A stretch of DNA of 64,000 nucleotides from Linepithema humile (taxonomy: Eukaryota > Arthropoda > Insecta > Hymenoptera > Formicidae), in assembly GCF_040581485.1 (NCBI RefSeq), contig NC_090134.1, forward strand, positions 1,674,001-1,738,000, given 5' to 3'. The first letter of the stretch is position 1; every line of letters starts with the position of its first letter. The notes under the pieces were generated by a model, which made no database searches, had not been told where the DNA came from, and was given only the letters and a program-made list of their open reading frames with translations. Of this stretch, positions 13,521 through 27,023 are shown in pieces. The position numbers and the translations under genes are program-made.

Positions 13521-16500
13521 CGCCCTTGGATTTTCAAATATTCATTTTCTCATACCAACCACCCACGAGTGCATCTGCTCCCTTCCGATTCGGCGCCGCA
13601 ACCGCCGCTACCATCGTCGGGGGATGCAACGGATTACGCGATAATACCGTAACACTTATATCTCCCCGAGGCCCGAAGGTGTCTTAAGAGTTAGAGAGAT
13701 GACCTCGCAGGAGCGCTGTCGTACGGAAAAGTGGGACGCGTGTTAGCGGAGGGACAATTTTTCTAGTGGTTAAAATAGTATATATATATATAGTCAAACT
13801 TCTATCCATTGTTTTCTTTTCCATAGAACTAATTATGATTTTGACAGATGGAATATATTCGTTCGGAGTTGTGATTTCTCCCGATTCTTCCCGACTGATT
13901 GATCTCATCTGCCAGCAATCGTTACAGGCGATATCGTGAAGGACGATAGAGCGTGCGGGCTTTCCATTGTCGAGCCGTGTAACGAGGGGCAATTTTTGCA
14001 GCGGCGAACAATATGTCGCATTAACGTATTGTGCCGGCACGACATCGACTAGCTGATGCTATCATGCGACCGGTATCGCAATCCCGATGCTGCGCGATTT
14101 GCATCTCGTGAAAAGGGCGAATTCTCGCGTATTCGAGTCGCAGAATCTAGAATATTTTTATCTCATTCGCGCAATCTCGGAAATAAAATTAAACAGTAGG
14201 GAATTAAATTACGCGGGAAGGATGATTTTATTTTCTCGCAATAATTCGTGAAAAATTCGTCATAGTCGAGTCGAAAATTCGCACGGTTCTTAAATAAACA
14301 TCCGATTCTACGGGAAATTGACACTTTGGCTGTCGATTCGGGAACTCCAATGAATTCGAAGGCGTCCACGCGTTTCCTCTTGCACACCGTGTACCACTTT
14401 TGGCCGGGAACCGCTCTGAAAACAATCACTCGCCGGCCGCGCAAATAGTAGCGGCGGTTGGTTGGTCTCTTCGGGGCTTATTTGCCTATGCAAATCGCCA
14501 ATCAACGGCGTTTCTCTGCAGTTCTCTTTCCCACCGGCATTCGTTTCAAGGCGAATTTACACGATTCGTTTTCGTCGAAAAAAAAAGTGCGATATAAACA
14601 CTATCATTAAGCGCGAATAATGTTCCATATTGAACAAATTTAACTTCCTTCTTTTTAGTTCTACCTTGTCATTTACGCGCGAAACGACTTTCTCACGATT
14701 CTTCTGGCGAGCTCGAAAAAAAATATACATTCTACTGTCAGCTCGTCCTTCCGCGTGTGCGTTTTTTCCTCTCGTCCGTCTTTCTCGGATCCTCCTGCAT
14801 TCACTCGCGCAACGCCCTTTAACTCAAACGGTAGTGCATTTTTCACGTCAAAGCGCGTTTTTCATATGCACGTGACGGGGACGCAAAAACAGACTGGAAA
14901 CGCGCGCGTTTGCCAAGTATTGTCGCCGGAGACCACGACAAAGGCTGAAATTACAATTTAAGCTCGAGGCTGGGACGCGCGGAAAAGTATGTCCACGAGA
15001 TAATTCGAGTTGGAGATAATAGTATTTTCGTTGTATTCCGTTTGCGAACAATAGCGTTCTAACACGGGCAAACAAATTAAGTTTCCGTCAGATTTCAAGG
15101 CCTCAATACGGACGATATTAAAAAATGAAGTTTGTTGAAGAAAATATTGTTTTATCTTATGAAATAATTCGCGCACGACGAGAGAAAATATGGCGCCCGT
15201 TGTACATTACGAAATTTCTGCTCTATATGTATCGGTGCGTTGAGCGCGACTTCGTGTTTTGGTAAATGCGATATTTGCGATAGAGCCTGATTTTGCGCCA
15301 TGGATACGCGGATTTCGAATATCAGATTAGCGCGAGACATCTCGCGAATCTAATTCCGAAACCACGAAACAGCACGGCTTCGCAGTCACGAACGCCGCCG
15401 GCAGAATTCTATTCATTAGGAATGAGGAAAATGGATTAAGCATCGACTGTTTCGAACTTATAAAGGACACTATCTCGGCGTATTACAGGCGACGGAATCC
15501 TATTTCGGATACAAAGTGCCCTTGTTGGCCAACGATGTAAGTTATTTATACAAATCGCAAATTACACGTCATTTTGTCACACTTTTTCCGCTGAAAATAA
15601 GCGATTTAAAAAGAAGCGAGAGAAATTTTTTTATTTTGCGAAGCCGTGACAGCGTTAGATTTTACATAAGCAAATTTCTTTCCATCTATTTTAATTCGTT
15701 TACTTTTGACAAAGTTATCGCTTATCGATGGTAAAAGTTGACGTTTCTCCCTGCATTTCTACGTATGTGACTTTGATAGCTTTTCGTTTCGCTGCTTTCC
15801 GTCCTGAGCTGTAACAATATTATCTTTGCAAGTCATTTCAATTGGCACGGTCATGTATAGTTAAAACGATAGAAGTTTGGTCGCTCAGCGGTTCCCCACT
15901 TTGTCCCGCTGTTAATTAATTTTCGCGCTTCGGGCGTTGAGCTGAATGTCTTATAAAACAAGCCGCTTAAAGCTGAGACGTTAAATAACACTAAGTAATA
16001 AGAAGAAAAATACGTTTAATCGGTAAATCAATCGTTTTTATATCTTATTCCGATACCTTTTCAAATAATCCATATATGATGATGTACTTTATTGAGTATA
16101 GAAAATATACACAGAGTTAATCACAGTATTGATACAATACACGGTTCGATGAAATCCGTTAATTAGCTGTTCGCAGCCTGAATACTCGCAAAGGCGCATT
16201 TTTAATTAGTTTCCTGCCTCTGTATATGCAACCGGGAGTCCGGATTTACGTTTTTGAAGCGTTGGATATATAAGAGGCGGTGCGCTGGCAAATATTTGCG
16301 CGAACGTTGATGAAAATATGTGGCATTTGAATAAGCTGCCTGGTGAGAAATAGAAGCTTGCGCGCCGCATCGTTCTTATAATAACAAAATATTGCTGAAA
16401 AACAGTGTTATCCAGCCAAAATTTAATATAACATCCCCCCTTTTTGTTCCTCGCGGATATGCATTTGATTACTGAATATTTTTTACTCCTAAATTGTTAC

Positions 16501-17426
16501 AAGTCTACAAGTGTGACATGAATTCTAATAATATTTGTAAGAACCGCCGATCATCAATCAAATTGATAAATAACAGTTAGAAAAATTCGCGCAATATCAA
16601 TCACTCCAATATATTATAAAATACATTCCCAACTACTGCAAAGGACTTAGAAATTACGCGGCTGGATTGCGCCGACAGTGCTACTCACCTCACCCCGTTA
16701 GATTCGCAAAAGGCGTAAGCCATACAATAATCCACGCGAAATCTCAGATCTCGCGGATTTATATGACTGTTAGCACTTTTCATCCTTAAGAGAGATATAG
16801 TTTCGCCGTCAGCGCTCCGAGGCCGACGGCGCGATGTTTGTCTTCGTTTCATCGTCGTTACATAATCATTGCTCGGGAGGACGCCCCGACGTCTCCTTCG
16901 CTCGCCGTCTCTCGCCATCCACTCGCTCGCTCGCTCTCCCTCGTAACGGCGAGTTCTTCCCGCGATACATCCGGAAACGGATGGAAAACGGAAAGAAGAC
17001 AAACAGCGGTTGCCTAGGGCGGATGATTAATTTCCCCGAGCGCACTCGCGCGCCTAGCTTCCCGGGAAAACTGGAAGCTGCATATTTTATATACGCGTTA
17101 ACTCGTCGCGTGGCGAACTTAATTTCCAGCGAATTTCATTATACCTTTCGTTTATTAGGATCCCTTTAATACGTCGGCCGCGGCACCGACCGTCGGGGAT
17201 ATTTAATGACGTTAATTTCGACTGTAATCGTGAACAGAAATGCGAATGGCTCTCAGAGGCGGACGTGGGCGCTTCGGTGCGCCCTGATAGAATCGTGATT
17301 TACATTTGTGTACAGTTTATGAAAATTACAAGATATAAAATTATGCAGGAGGATAAAAGGGACATTTTAAAAGTGTTATAATATTATATCATAATAAACA
17401 TTTGTTTGTGCATTTGTGTATAAGTG

Positions 17427-17432
17427 TTTATT
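17427..17432 (-). terminator. Possible distant polyadenylation signal (AATAAA) for the esterase
   Basis: I found no canonical AATAAA on the minus strand within about 350 nt after the esterase stop codon. The first one I noticed is here, about 620 nt downstream. A non-canonical signal closer to the stop is equally possible. Confidence 0.2.
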
Positions 17433-17693
17433 TACGGAGTTAAATTTCGAACTTTCTGGCTTCGGAAATTTTATGGACGCTATTAACAACTGTATCGCTC
17501 TCATGCTGCGAGAGAGATAAGCGTCGAATAGTAAACGAAACGGTTTTACTTCGTATTTACTATCATCGTTACTTTTTATCGGCAAGTAAACTTTGGCGTA
17601 TATACATCGACATGCAAATGTGTCTTCAGCCACAACAGCAAACAACTATGTCTTCTATATTTTTTTTTATGGTACATGCATATTTGCTGTGTA

Positions 17694-17719
17694 CGCGCGC
17701 GCGCGCGCGCGCGCGCGCG
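17694..17719. repeat. (CG)13 dinucleotide repeat
   Basis: Twenty-six bases of perfect CG alternation, preceded by GTA and flanked by AT-rich DNA, about 330 bp beyond the esterase stop codon. Such runs are Z-DNA-prone and usually lost in CpG-methylated genomes. Confidence 0.98.
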
Positions 17720-18050
17720 TTTTAAAGCTATTAAATTACATAATCTACATCTATAACAATTAACATATTTCACGATAAAAATATTATTAAAATTAACGTA
17801 AATACAAAATATTATATCTATTAAGTTATTCCTGTAACTTTTACGTTTATAAAGGAATTTCCGATTGTATAACGTAAACGATATATTTTGAACTGAATCG
17901 ATAGATATATTTGATAGATATCGAATATAAAAATTGTTTCAAGTACATCATACATGACGGGATTCACATAAGCTACTTTTCACTATCATTGCTGAATGTA
18001 ATATGTCATATCTTCGCCGTGCTGTTTATCTCTTGAGCACAGATATATAA

Positions 18051-21000
18051 TTACATAACAAAAAATACGATTATTAATGATATAAGTGGAATTATTAACC
18101 TACAACAAATCACGTTGGCATTACCGGACTTTTTTTCTGGTTGATCCGGTATTTCCATTGATACGTTAGGCATCAATGTCTCCCAGAACTCCATTCTGTC
18201 CGACAGGAAATCGGTTTCCACCACAATATCCGGCGTCTTGTTGAATCTCATGAACTGATGACGATCGCGGTAATCGGGCCATGGATGTCGGGTAAAGTTA
18301 AACCATGGCAACCACGCTCTTGGCACTCTGTAAATATGTAATAATCATTATGATCATCCGGGAAGAGATTATCCGGTCATCACCGGTCGAAATGTCCAAG
18401 TGATTTGATATTCCGATCTGTTTTGAATGAATCATGTATGTATGATGAAGTGGAAACTGAGCGCAACACTTTGAACGAGAAACTTTGATTTTCGAAAAAT
18501 TACGAGCGAGATCGTTATCTGAATTCTTAAAGTTCATCCACGTTGTGTACATTGATATCGTACACTGATATCGTTGTGCAGGGAAATTAAGTCTCACATC
18601 TTTGATAAGAATATTTAATAAGAATTTATAAGAATATTTCTGAATATCGCATAATGCTGTTAATCATATTTACCCTTCTTTCGCGAAATTGGCCCACATT
18701 TCTGTCATGATACTAATTATAGTAATATCGTCCATCGTATTGTGCAGCAACCAATCTTGATACTTAGCATTTAATACGGGAAATAAGTAGTTCAGATCAT
18801 CAGAGTGACTAATACCTTCGAATAGATTATTAATTTGAATATGCAGTAAGCGTCTTAAATAAACTTAATCTTAACTTATGATGACGTACCGTAATGAAAT
18901 TGTTTGCCCGAAGCGAGGGTAGTCGAAAATGTGCCCTGATATATGAAGTAAGAGAAGTAAATACCGGATTTTGCGATTTTCGACTGATATTGTAGCGCTT
19001 GAAACGTTGGCCATATTACAACTGCGTCGCTAAGCATCTGAAAAATCATTTCATCATTAAACGTTACTCCACACATTTGATTCGTTCTCAAACTTACGTT
19101 TGTGATGTGCTGCTTAAAATCCAACGTCAAAGTTCCGTTGAAGTAAAAATCCTCTATCGCGGCGGCGAGAACGCTGGTGTTAGAAATGTGTAATTGACTT
19201 TCGATAAAATAGGGCAAGTATTCTTCGAAATTTTTTATCATTTCATTCTCAGCGCCCTCATGTATGTAGAATTCTGAGACAGAAAGAAGGATATGAGTGT
19301 CACAAGATCTTTTTATTGTGCTTTGAAATTTTATTATCCTTAAATTTATTAAAAATAATTTCTTCCTCAAAACGGATATCGTTCACATAGCACTTTAAAC
19401 GTGAAATGGGAGTCTTAAATTTACTAAATATGTAAATTTAATTAACGTAATAATATAAATTATAACTATATTTCTTTTGCTTAGGTAAACTATCTGACGT
19501 TAATTAATTCAACTTGGGCGAGAGCTTTAATTAATTAAATATTATTATGAGAAACGATAACAAAGCAATTACCGAGCGTCTTCTTCAAACCTTCATCTTT
19601 CACGACTTGCATTATTGCTGGTATATCGCGAAACAATCCATTCTTCAATGCAACCATCGGATGTATCGTCACGATAGCATCTTCCGAGTCAGCTTCCAAT
19701 GTAGGGCCAAAGATACAGATCGGACTATACATCGAAACTACCTAATACAAAATAATATAAAAAATTAGCTACTACTATATATATGCGAATATATCAACAT
19801 TTTTGTAGCCCTTCTGACAGCACTTACAAAGTATTCTGACATTTTTCCTATCTTTTTCGCATCGATTTTTCTCATGCACTTCATCATCTCTTCATCATTC
19901 TCCAAATTATAATTATCACTATTGTGTATCGCAGCGTCGTAGAGAGCGTAATTTCTGTTCTGATTTTCCTCCTCATAATTTTGGGTGGTTGTCTCATTTA
20001 ACGCGATTATGTCGTCATTTTCTTCCGGCAGGCAGCCTACAAGTCTCGCCACTTCTAGACAAATTTGTCTGTACGGTATACTTGGTTGCAAAGCCCATGG
20101 ACTTAAAGCGGAGCCGCTGTGCAAAATGTACTTGTGGAAGAGTCCTTCGGTTTTACTCGTTAAAGAGAGCAGATGAATTATCGCAGCACCGGCACTCTGT
20201 CCCATAACAGTCACCGATTCGGGATTTCCATGGAAGCTACGAATATTCTCTTGTATCCATTCAAGAGCCATTTTTATATCTTTCACACCATAATTGCCTG
20301 GTGAGGCTTCATTTGTCGTGCTAAAAAATCCTAAAGTAATGGATCTCTTTTTATTATCACGATCCACCTTGTTTGATTATTCGAGTTATTTTAAATAATT
20401 TGTGTTATTTCTTACTTTTACAATCCTCTTTTTCTATCTTTAAATTTATCGCAATGTTGCACGCGTACGTTTAATATGATGAAAGACAAGAAATTGACAT
20501 TGCTATTTTTCTCACCTAAAATATTAAGTCGATAATTCACCGTAACGAGAATCACGTCCTGCTCTGTCAAGTAATCAGGCGCGAGCTCCGTGCTATTGTT
20601 GCTGCCGACGTGATATTGACCGCCATGTATGAAGACTAAAACCGGCAATTTTGTCTGTTGCAGGTCCGATAAGTTCATAGATTTCTGATAAAATTACGGA
20701 ATGATAAAACATTTCTATATTTAAGTAAATAAAAAGACGAAATATTTAACAAACATTGCATCAAACATTTGACATAAAAACCACTGAACTGTAGTCATAT
20801 TGCATTAACAACGTAACCTTGATCCGTTTGAGTTGAATTAAGCCGCCGGATGATCTCGTGATCTAATTAAGTTTTTGTTTGTTCTTGAAACATTATCACT
20901 CTTTATTCGTTTCAAACTTTGAACAAATGTTGCGCGTTATATGCTAATTATTTATTCATGCAATTATGCTACATTAAATTTGCTACGCAAGAACTGTAGT

Positions 21001-21907
21001 ATTCATTTTTCGCTGCTAATCTTATTACTATATTAATTCATATATTAATAAATTAGCATCAAGATATGTAAATATATTCAACATTCATCAAGGTTATGCT
21101 GTCATTGCGATATGACTGTAGTTTATTCTCTCATGTTGAACGTTTTGTGCGACGTTTGTTAAATATTTTGTGTCATCTTTTTTATGTTGAAACAAGTGTT
21201 GAACACTTTCATTTATAACTTATCGGCTTAATGTCTGCTATATTACACATTTTGATTATCATTGATATTAACAAAAAATGGTAACATCTATACTGACTTA
21301 CAGCGGGAATGAAGATATTTAAGTAAAGACAATCCTCGTTGCCAACTACTTCGGACATGCTTTTACTCCATTGAATGCATTTTGGTCCATCGGCTACAGC
21401 AGTGGTAATATGCATCCACGGACGATTCCATCGCTGTGGACTCTAATAAAAGATTGCAACTTTTAACTATAACTAATTAAATTTGCTAACAAATTTGTGA
21501 AAAATAAAAAAAAAGAATTATCCACATCTTTACAACAGATCAGATGGGTAAAGCTATTTATTCTATGTGCGTAAATAAAAGCAAGGAGACAAAATAACAC
21601 GCACGTACGCATAAATCGCGTGTAAAATACACACCTTGAATCTCAGATCACCCACCGGAGGTAGCGCATACGGTATCCCGAGAAAATTCGCGATTAGCCG
21701 ATTACTGCGCACTCCGTTACTCTTGGTCCACTTGCCGTAAATCATGCCCCATTTTGTAACGACCAGGGGCTGAGAAGTGCTGAGAAAACCGCCGGCGACG
21801 ATAAAAAGAAACGCGAGGATGCATACGCACCGCCAGATCCTTTCATTCGAGTGAGGACATTTCGTCAGCGCAATGTAACGCGCACCTAAGGACTCACGTT
21901 GATGCAT
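18051..21907 (-). CDS. Carboxylesterase-family protein, 9 exons, intact
   Basis: An alpha/beta-hydrolase of the carboxylesterase (type B) family, expected to hydrolyse carboxylic esters. Coding exons (minus strand): 21907-21635, 21442-21302, 20684-20516, 20330-19828, 19741-19573, 19273-19098, 19037-18890, 18815-18674, 18327-18051. Every intron is GT-AG and the phases agree, totalling 1998 nt and 665 residues. Visible motifs: hydrophobic segment about residues 27-42 (signal peptide or anchor), EDCLYLN in exon 2, oxyanion HGG at 158-160, nucleophile GQSAG with Ser240, acid Glu412 in KDEG, and His530 in GISHSDD. The Met at 21907 is the only start upstream of the hydrophobic segment. The last 20 residues are strongly hydrophobic after a small-residue stretch, suggesting a GPI signal or membrane tail. 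About 172 residues separate Ser and Glu, longer than in typical members, because of an acidic/Asn-rich insertion. It lacks the DQ after the LKD-type motif (KDIKMAL instead), so it is not a canonical juvenile hormone esterase. Substrate unknown. Confidence 0.95.
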
Positions 21908-21938
21908 ATTCGACGAGGGATGCTGCGTAACGATGGGA

Positions 21939-21976
21939 GCGCGTGTCGTGCGCGTGTCGTGCGCGTGTCGTGCGCG
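21939..21976. repeat. 11-bp tandem repeat in the esterase 5' leader
   Basis: About 3.4 perfect copies of GCGCGTGTCGT (plus strand). It lies between the putative TATA/initiator and the esterase start codon, so it is probably transcribed in the 5' untranslated leader. Confidence 0.9.
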
Positions 21977-21990
21977 ACTAACATACGCAA

Positions 21991-22014
21991 ACTGACTGAA
22001 ACACAGCTTTTATA
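21991..22014 (-). promoter_or_regulatory. Putative core promoter of the esterase gene
   Basis: On the minus strand a TATAAAAG sequence (22014-22007) lies about 100 bp upstream of the esterase start codon. It is followed by two overlapping TCAGT initiator-like sequences (21999-21995 and 21995-21991), the arthropod initiator consensus. The TATA-to-initiator spacing (about 17-21 bp) is shorter than the usual 25-30 bp, so the true start may lie a little further downstream. Inferred from motifs only. Confidence 0.45.
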
Positions 22015-22019
22015 CAACC

Positions 22020-25000
22020 GCGAGAAGTGTTACGATAGCATGATCCCAGTGTAATACGTTTCATTTGCACACGTTTATGATGTATGTACTAATGCTGAGC
22101 CGAGCCGAACAATTATTAAAAAATCATGTTTGATACACATTAATGATAATTTAACTAATTGCAAATTGTAGTAAGATTACAATGATTGCAATAAAACGAA
22201 ACAAATATATACACGAAGTAGATATAAACAAAAGTTTTCATAATCTGAAAAGAGAGCAAGTCATACATACTACAGAGCGCTTAGATAAAGATAATTACTT
22301 ATACTTAAATAATTATGTACGAATTAATGCCACAATCCGTAAGAAATAAGTGAAATCGTCTGAATTTGTTGAAGATTATTTAAAATTCTCTAAACATTAT
22401 AACATGCATATAACGATTTGGAAGATACAATATTAAAATGTAGTATGTTAGAAAGAAAGAAAAGAGAAAGATAGTAGATGTGTTAATGGAGATGAGTTTA
22501 TGATTCAGTAATTGCTTATTCAGATAAAACTAAAAATTATAAAAGTTAAAGAAAGATAATCTTTTAACTTTAGGCGCTGAGAAAATCTTATAATAAAAAA
22601 ATTTGAGTTGGAAGAAGATAAACACAGGAAGACTGATATATGACGTAATGTGACATAATGTTTGAAAGATCACGAAGAATCCACTTTGATATCAAGGAGT
22701 TTAATATATGAAAATATGACGGTAGTATAAGACGATAGTACAAGATGGCTATTGTTTCACATAGCAAATTATTATATTCAAGTAATGGGCATGAATGTTC
22801 CATGAGTAATCCTTATTAAAGCAATTCGCCACTTTAGAGACGAGTTTAATCACGAAGTTGAGCTGCTACATTCGTGCATCAATAAACTAGTCGACTCGAG
22901 CAGTTAATTTATCGGCTTACGAAAGATTCTCAATAAATAAGCAGACAAATTTTAAAATTATTCAAATAATAAATATTATATTTACACAAATATTGGTAAC
23001 GTATCTTTAGCAACAGCTGTGTGCTAAAGATTAATAGATTTAGAAAGATCAATCGCAGGTGTACGGTATGTTTGTATCCGATATTTATTATTTAGGTAAA
23101 TCTAAGTTACAATTGGTTTTCTTTGTCAGTGATCGAATGACTTGTAATTTGTAATTGTAATTTATTGTTATCTTATTTACTCATATCACAACACATGCGT
23201 AATTACGAAACTGTTGATACTCAAACAAGCTGATAAGCACGTAGATTACTTAAATCATAAAAAATTTATCTCCAAAATCATTGACAAAATTGCTAGAAAT
23301 TATTTTTGCAAAGACGACAAAGAATTCCATATTTATTATCGATTAAGATTAAAAAAACAATAGTAAAATGATATTATTTTTTCGCACTTATTTCTTTGAA
23401 AGTTAAGTCTTTCACGTAGGAAGTGATTAAATATTCCGCACTCATCTCGGTGTCTTTATATTATTTATTCATAAGCAGGATCTCTATCAACCATGACGTA
23501 TTATTAAGCGAGGGGTAATGCGGCTTTTGGCGGAGCTTAGCTACATACTGTACATTATTATAGATGAGCAACTTAACCTGGGTTACTCGCAACCATTCCA
23601 TTATTCAACGTGTTGCATTTTAGTTCTCTGCCGCGGCATTATTTCGCAATGTTAACAATCGCGGGGAGTTATTTGGAACTCAAAGTAATAAATATTTTAC
23701 AACAATTGTCGCAATTATATCGTGAGATAAAATAAAGTTATTTAAAATAATACATTAAGTCTAGAAAATATATATTAATGAAGACTTTTTTTTTTTATGC
23801 TACTAATAATTTATCTCGTATTTTAAAAACTTTGAAAAATTAAACACAATAAAGTTTTTCATTTTCCTTATTTTCTTAATTAATTTTCTTTAATTTTCAA
23901 GAAATTGAGTCAAGCCGCTGCTGCATTAATTTCTTTAATTTTGGAGAGATGACGAGGATATTTTTGGACACCTTGGCAAGCATCTCAAATAATGTCACTC
24001 GTTTCGTCTCAAATCTCGAAACCTGCTGCGCAGGATACTTTGAGGAGTGATCGTTCTTTATTTACCTCAAGTCGCGCGACCGTCTAATTCGGATTTCACC
24101 GGCACTCTTACCGCATCCCGTGGGTTTTCTTCTTGGTTTTCTACGTCGACCGTCGCCGCCGTCGCCGTCGCCGCCACCGCCGCCGTCGTGGCGGAGGATC
24201 CACTTCCGCCGACGGTGGAGGTCCTAACAATTTCCTGACAAGGGGCTTCCCTCGAGAGTTTCCGGTCCGTTTCCGCGCGGAATCTCCACGGCACCTTCAC
24301 TCGTTACGCGTCGTTTGCCGAGCCGTTTATCTCCTCGTCATTAGTTATGCCGTGTTACTTGGCCGTAGGTTCCCGCCAGTCGCAGCTCCTCGTTTTTTCT
24401 CTCCATCTATTTCTTCTTCTCTGATTTCTGTAATACAAGCTAAGATAGAGAACTATGATAGAATGTCGAATATGCCAAGATTGATTCAGAAACGCGACAT
24501 TCGATTTTTTTTTTTTTAAATTTGTTTATATGTACAATCATGTTTAAAAAACTCTAACGTCATTGAGACTAATTTCTGTGTAGAATGTTAAAGAGACAAA
24601 TACAAAGTAAGAATTAATTTGACATTCACTCGAGTGTCGAAGTCTTATTCTTCACGTAACGGTGAGCTTAGAGTAACAGGAAGGAGCGAATCGAGTAGCC
24701 GAATGTCCGTGTGATTTAATATCAGGTGTCTCAATGTTCACGTACACGTCGTGTTTGATTAAAGGCGAACACTGCGCTGGATTATGCATTCATCTATTTG
24801 TCGCGTCGTGGACTAATTGCAGCACGCAGTGCAGTCATGCATCATGACGGCAAGAACCGTCCGGAAATAGTGCCGCGCTTGTCCCGGTTTACGAGCTCTG
24901 TTTGTTCTTTGATAATATCACCCAAGTCTCTCGCAAATGCTTTATTCCGATTTTCTACATTGTTACACATATTGAAAACTCCATGTTGTACCGTACGCAT

Positions 25001-27023
25001 CATTAATATTGTCGGATGTAACCGCAGTGATTTCTTTTGTGCATTGAATTATGAATTTTGTTCAAATTGCTCAACAATATACGATTAAATATCATAATTG
25101 AAATATTTACATTTTATTGTTATTTAAATTATTCACTTGCATTCAACATGGATGCTTTTAAATTAGAACCTTTTTGTCAGTAGCGCACTGCATATTTAAA
25201 TAAAGAGAGAAAAGTGAGAGATACGTAACTTTGATCATAAATGCATTATAATAATGAAATATAAACTGTGTATTTTCGAGCGTTAATGCACGTCGCTTGT
25301 GCTTTTAGAGACAAGACAATGGAGAGCGTGGCTTTTATTGCAGCCGCACGGTAAATCTCACGGGAATCGTGATGACACATTTGCGTAACGAGACGATTTT
25401 CAGGGACGAGTCGGCCGCAAATTTTTCCGCGGTGCGATGTTGTCATCATCGCGCGATGCAGAATGCATTCCGCGTTAATTTGCAGAGTATCCAAGCTGGG
25501 CTAGCAGCAGCTCGGTGATCGGTGTCGTTCGTACTGGCGTAAACATTTTCGTTTTACATGTTTGCATGGCGACGACGGCTTTTGCCGGAGTTCATATATC
25601 GCGCACAATTACGTCGATAATACTGAATTTAATATAAACGTCATTGTGCACACTCACATAGTTGCGCGATTATGAATTTACTGCCGATGCAAAATTACAT
25701 CGTAATACGTCACAGGGATAAACGCGGGATATGCATTAAATGTCGCGAAACAATGAATTAACCGGCGCAAATGGTTGTTACCGTGAAATTATTAATTGTA
25801 ATGTTATTTATCGGCGCCCGAGCCTCGCTTTGCCCCGTCTTCGTAATGCGCCGTCTGTGTTTGCACGACAGCATTATTATGCATTCCGGTCAAATATCCC
25901 GTTACTTTTTTTTTTACTGTTGTGGTTTTATCCTCGTTTTATGCCGCCGTTGAAAAGCGCACGTTCCTGTAAAGGAATTACGGACAAAGGGAAAATGAGA
26001 GCGCTTGGTCAAATGAGAACCATACGTCTTGTTTTTCCTTCTTTCTGCGGTCTAAAAGGAAATTTGGTTTGAGGCAAATCGCCGGCGAAGAAATACGAGA
26101 CTATAATAAATAGAGTAATCTTCTTTTTGTTTTCACATTTCGGTGACTCGTCAAGTCAAAAGGATCACGCAATTTAGAGTTTCCTGTGATTCGAACTTTG
26201 TGATTGTATTAATACACAGTACGGTGGATATTGCTTTGTATCTCAAAATAAAATAAATTTTTATTGAATGTACGGAATGAGCTTGAAATCTTGTCCCAAA
26301 GTTTGCAAGCGCGTATTTGTAAAACTAATAAAACAGTTCTACAATTAAATCTGAGTTCCAAAACTATCATCTTTTGAGATACAGCTGCACGCTGATATTT
26401 CCGATTGACTTTTTATGACATCGCAGGCGCGTCACTGCGCGTTACTGCAATTCTTGAGTATTTTACATTCGAGTAAAGTGTAAGAAGCAAATAAAGACGA
26501 TTGAGTGTTCTTTCATCGAGAATGGGACAATTAGAGAAAACCTCTTAATAAAGTCTGCGAGCAAAGTATACGTTTCTGTTTGCACGACCATAAAAAAAGT
26601 GCATGTTTGCACATGTCTATTTATCCTGCATTTTTAGCACAGTAACACAATATTAGAATTAAGTGGCAGAGAGAAAGAGTATAGAAACACCACTTTTCTT
26701 GAACATCTGACAAACTAATATTATAAGTACACAAATATGTTTATCTTACACGGGAGAAGATCAAATAAAGAGAGAGAACTGTTGATAAAACTCCTTTACA
26801 TTCATTCTACAATATTTTCCATATTCATTTCGAAGCCTCGCGTATAATTTACGCTATAGCTAAAAGTGGCTGTATCTTAAAAAGTAATAGTTCAGAATCT
26901 ATATCTATTAGAATTTTTTGTTAGTTCTAAGATGTGGAATACGACTGCAAATTTGGCAATAGCACTTCGGACTTACTTTATGTACAGGTATATATTTAAC
27001 GTTTTCTGGTCAAAAGAAAAGCC
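22020..27023. other. Spacer upstream of the esterase; no recognisable gene
   Basis: Very AT-rich from 22,080 to 24,000, then a CpG/GCC-rich patch at 24,060-24,330 containing an imperfect GTCGCC trinucleotide-type repeat (about 24148-24190), then mixed DNA. No frame shows a domain. Confidence 0.55.
24148..24190. repeat. Imperfect GTCGCC/GCC repeat
   Basis: A run of GTC and GCC triplets that reads as poly-Arg, poly-Ala/Val or poly-Gly-type peptides depending on frame. No supported coding context. Confidence 0.8.

Larger units (their letters stand above)
10957..17693. other. Spacer without a recognisable gene
   Basis: Alternating AT-rich and CpG-rich DNA. CT-type repeats lie at 11463-11481 and 13498-13520, and an A-run at about 12417-12431. 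Minus-strand frames up to 185 codons (12612-13169) have no recognisable domain. Confidence 0.55.
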
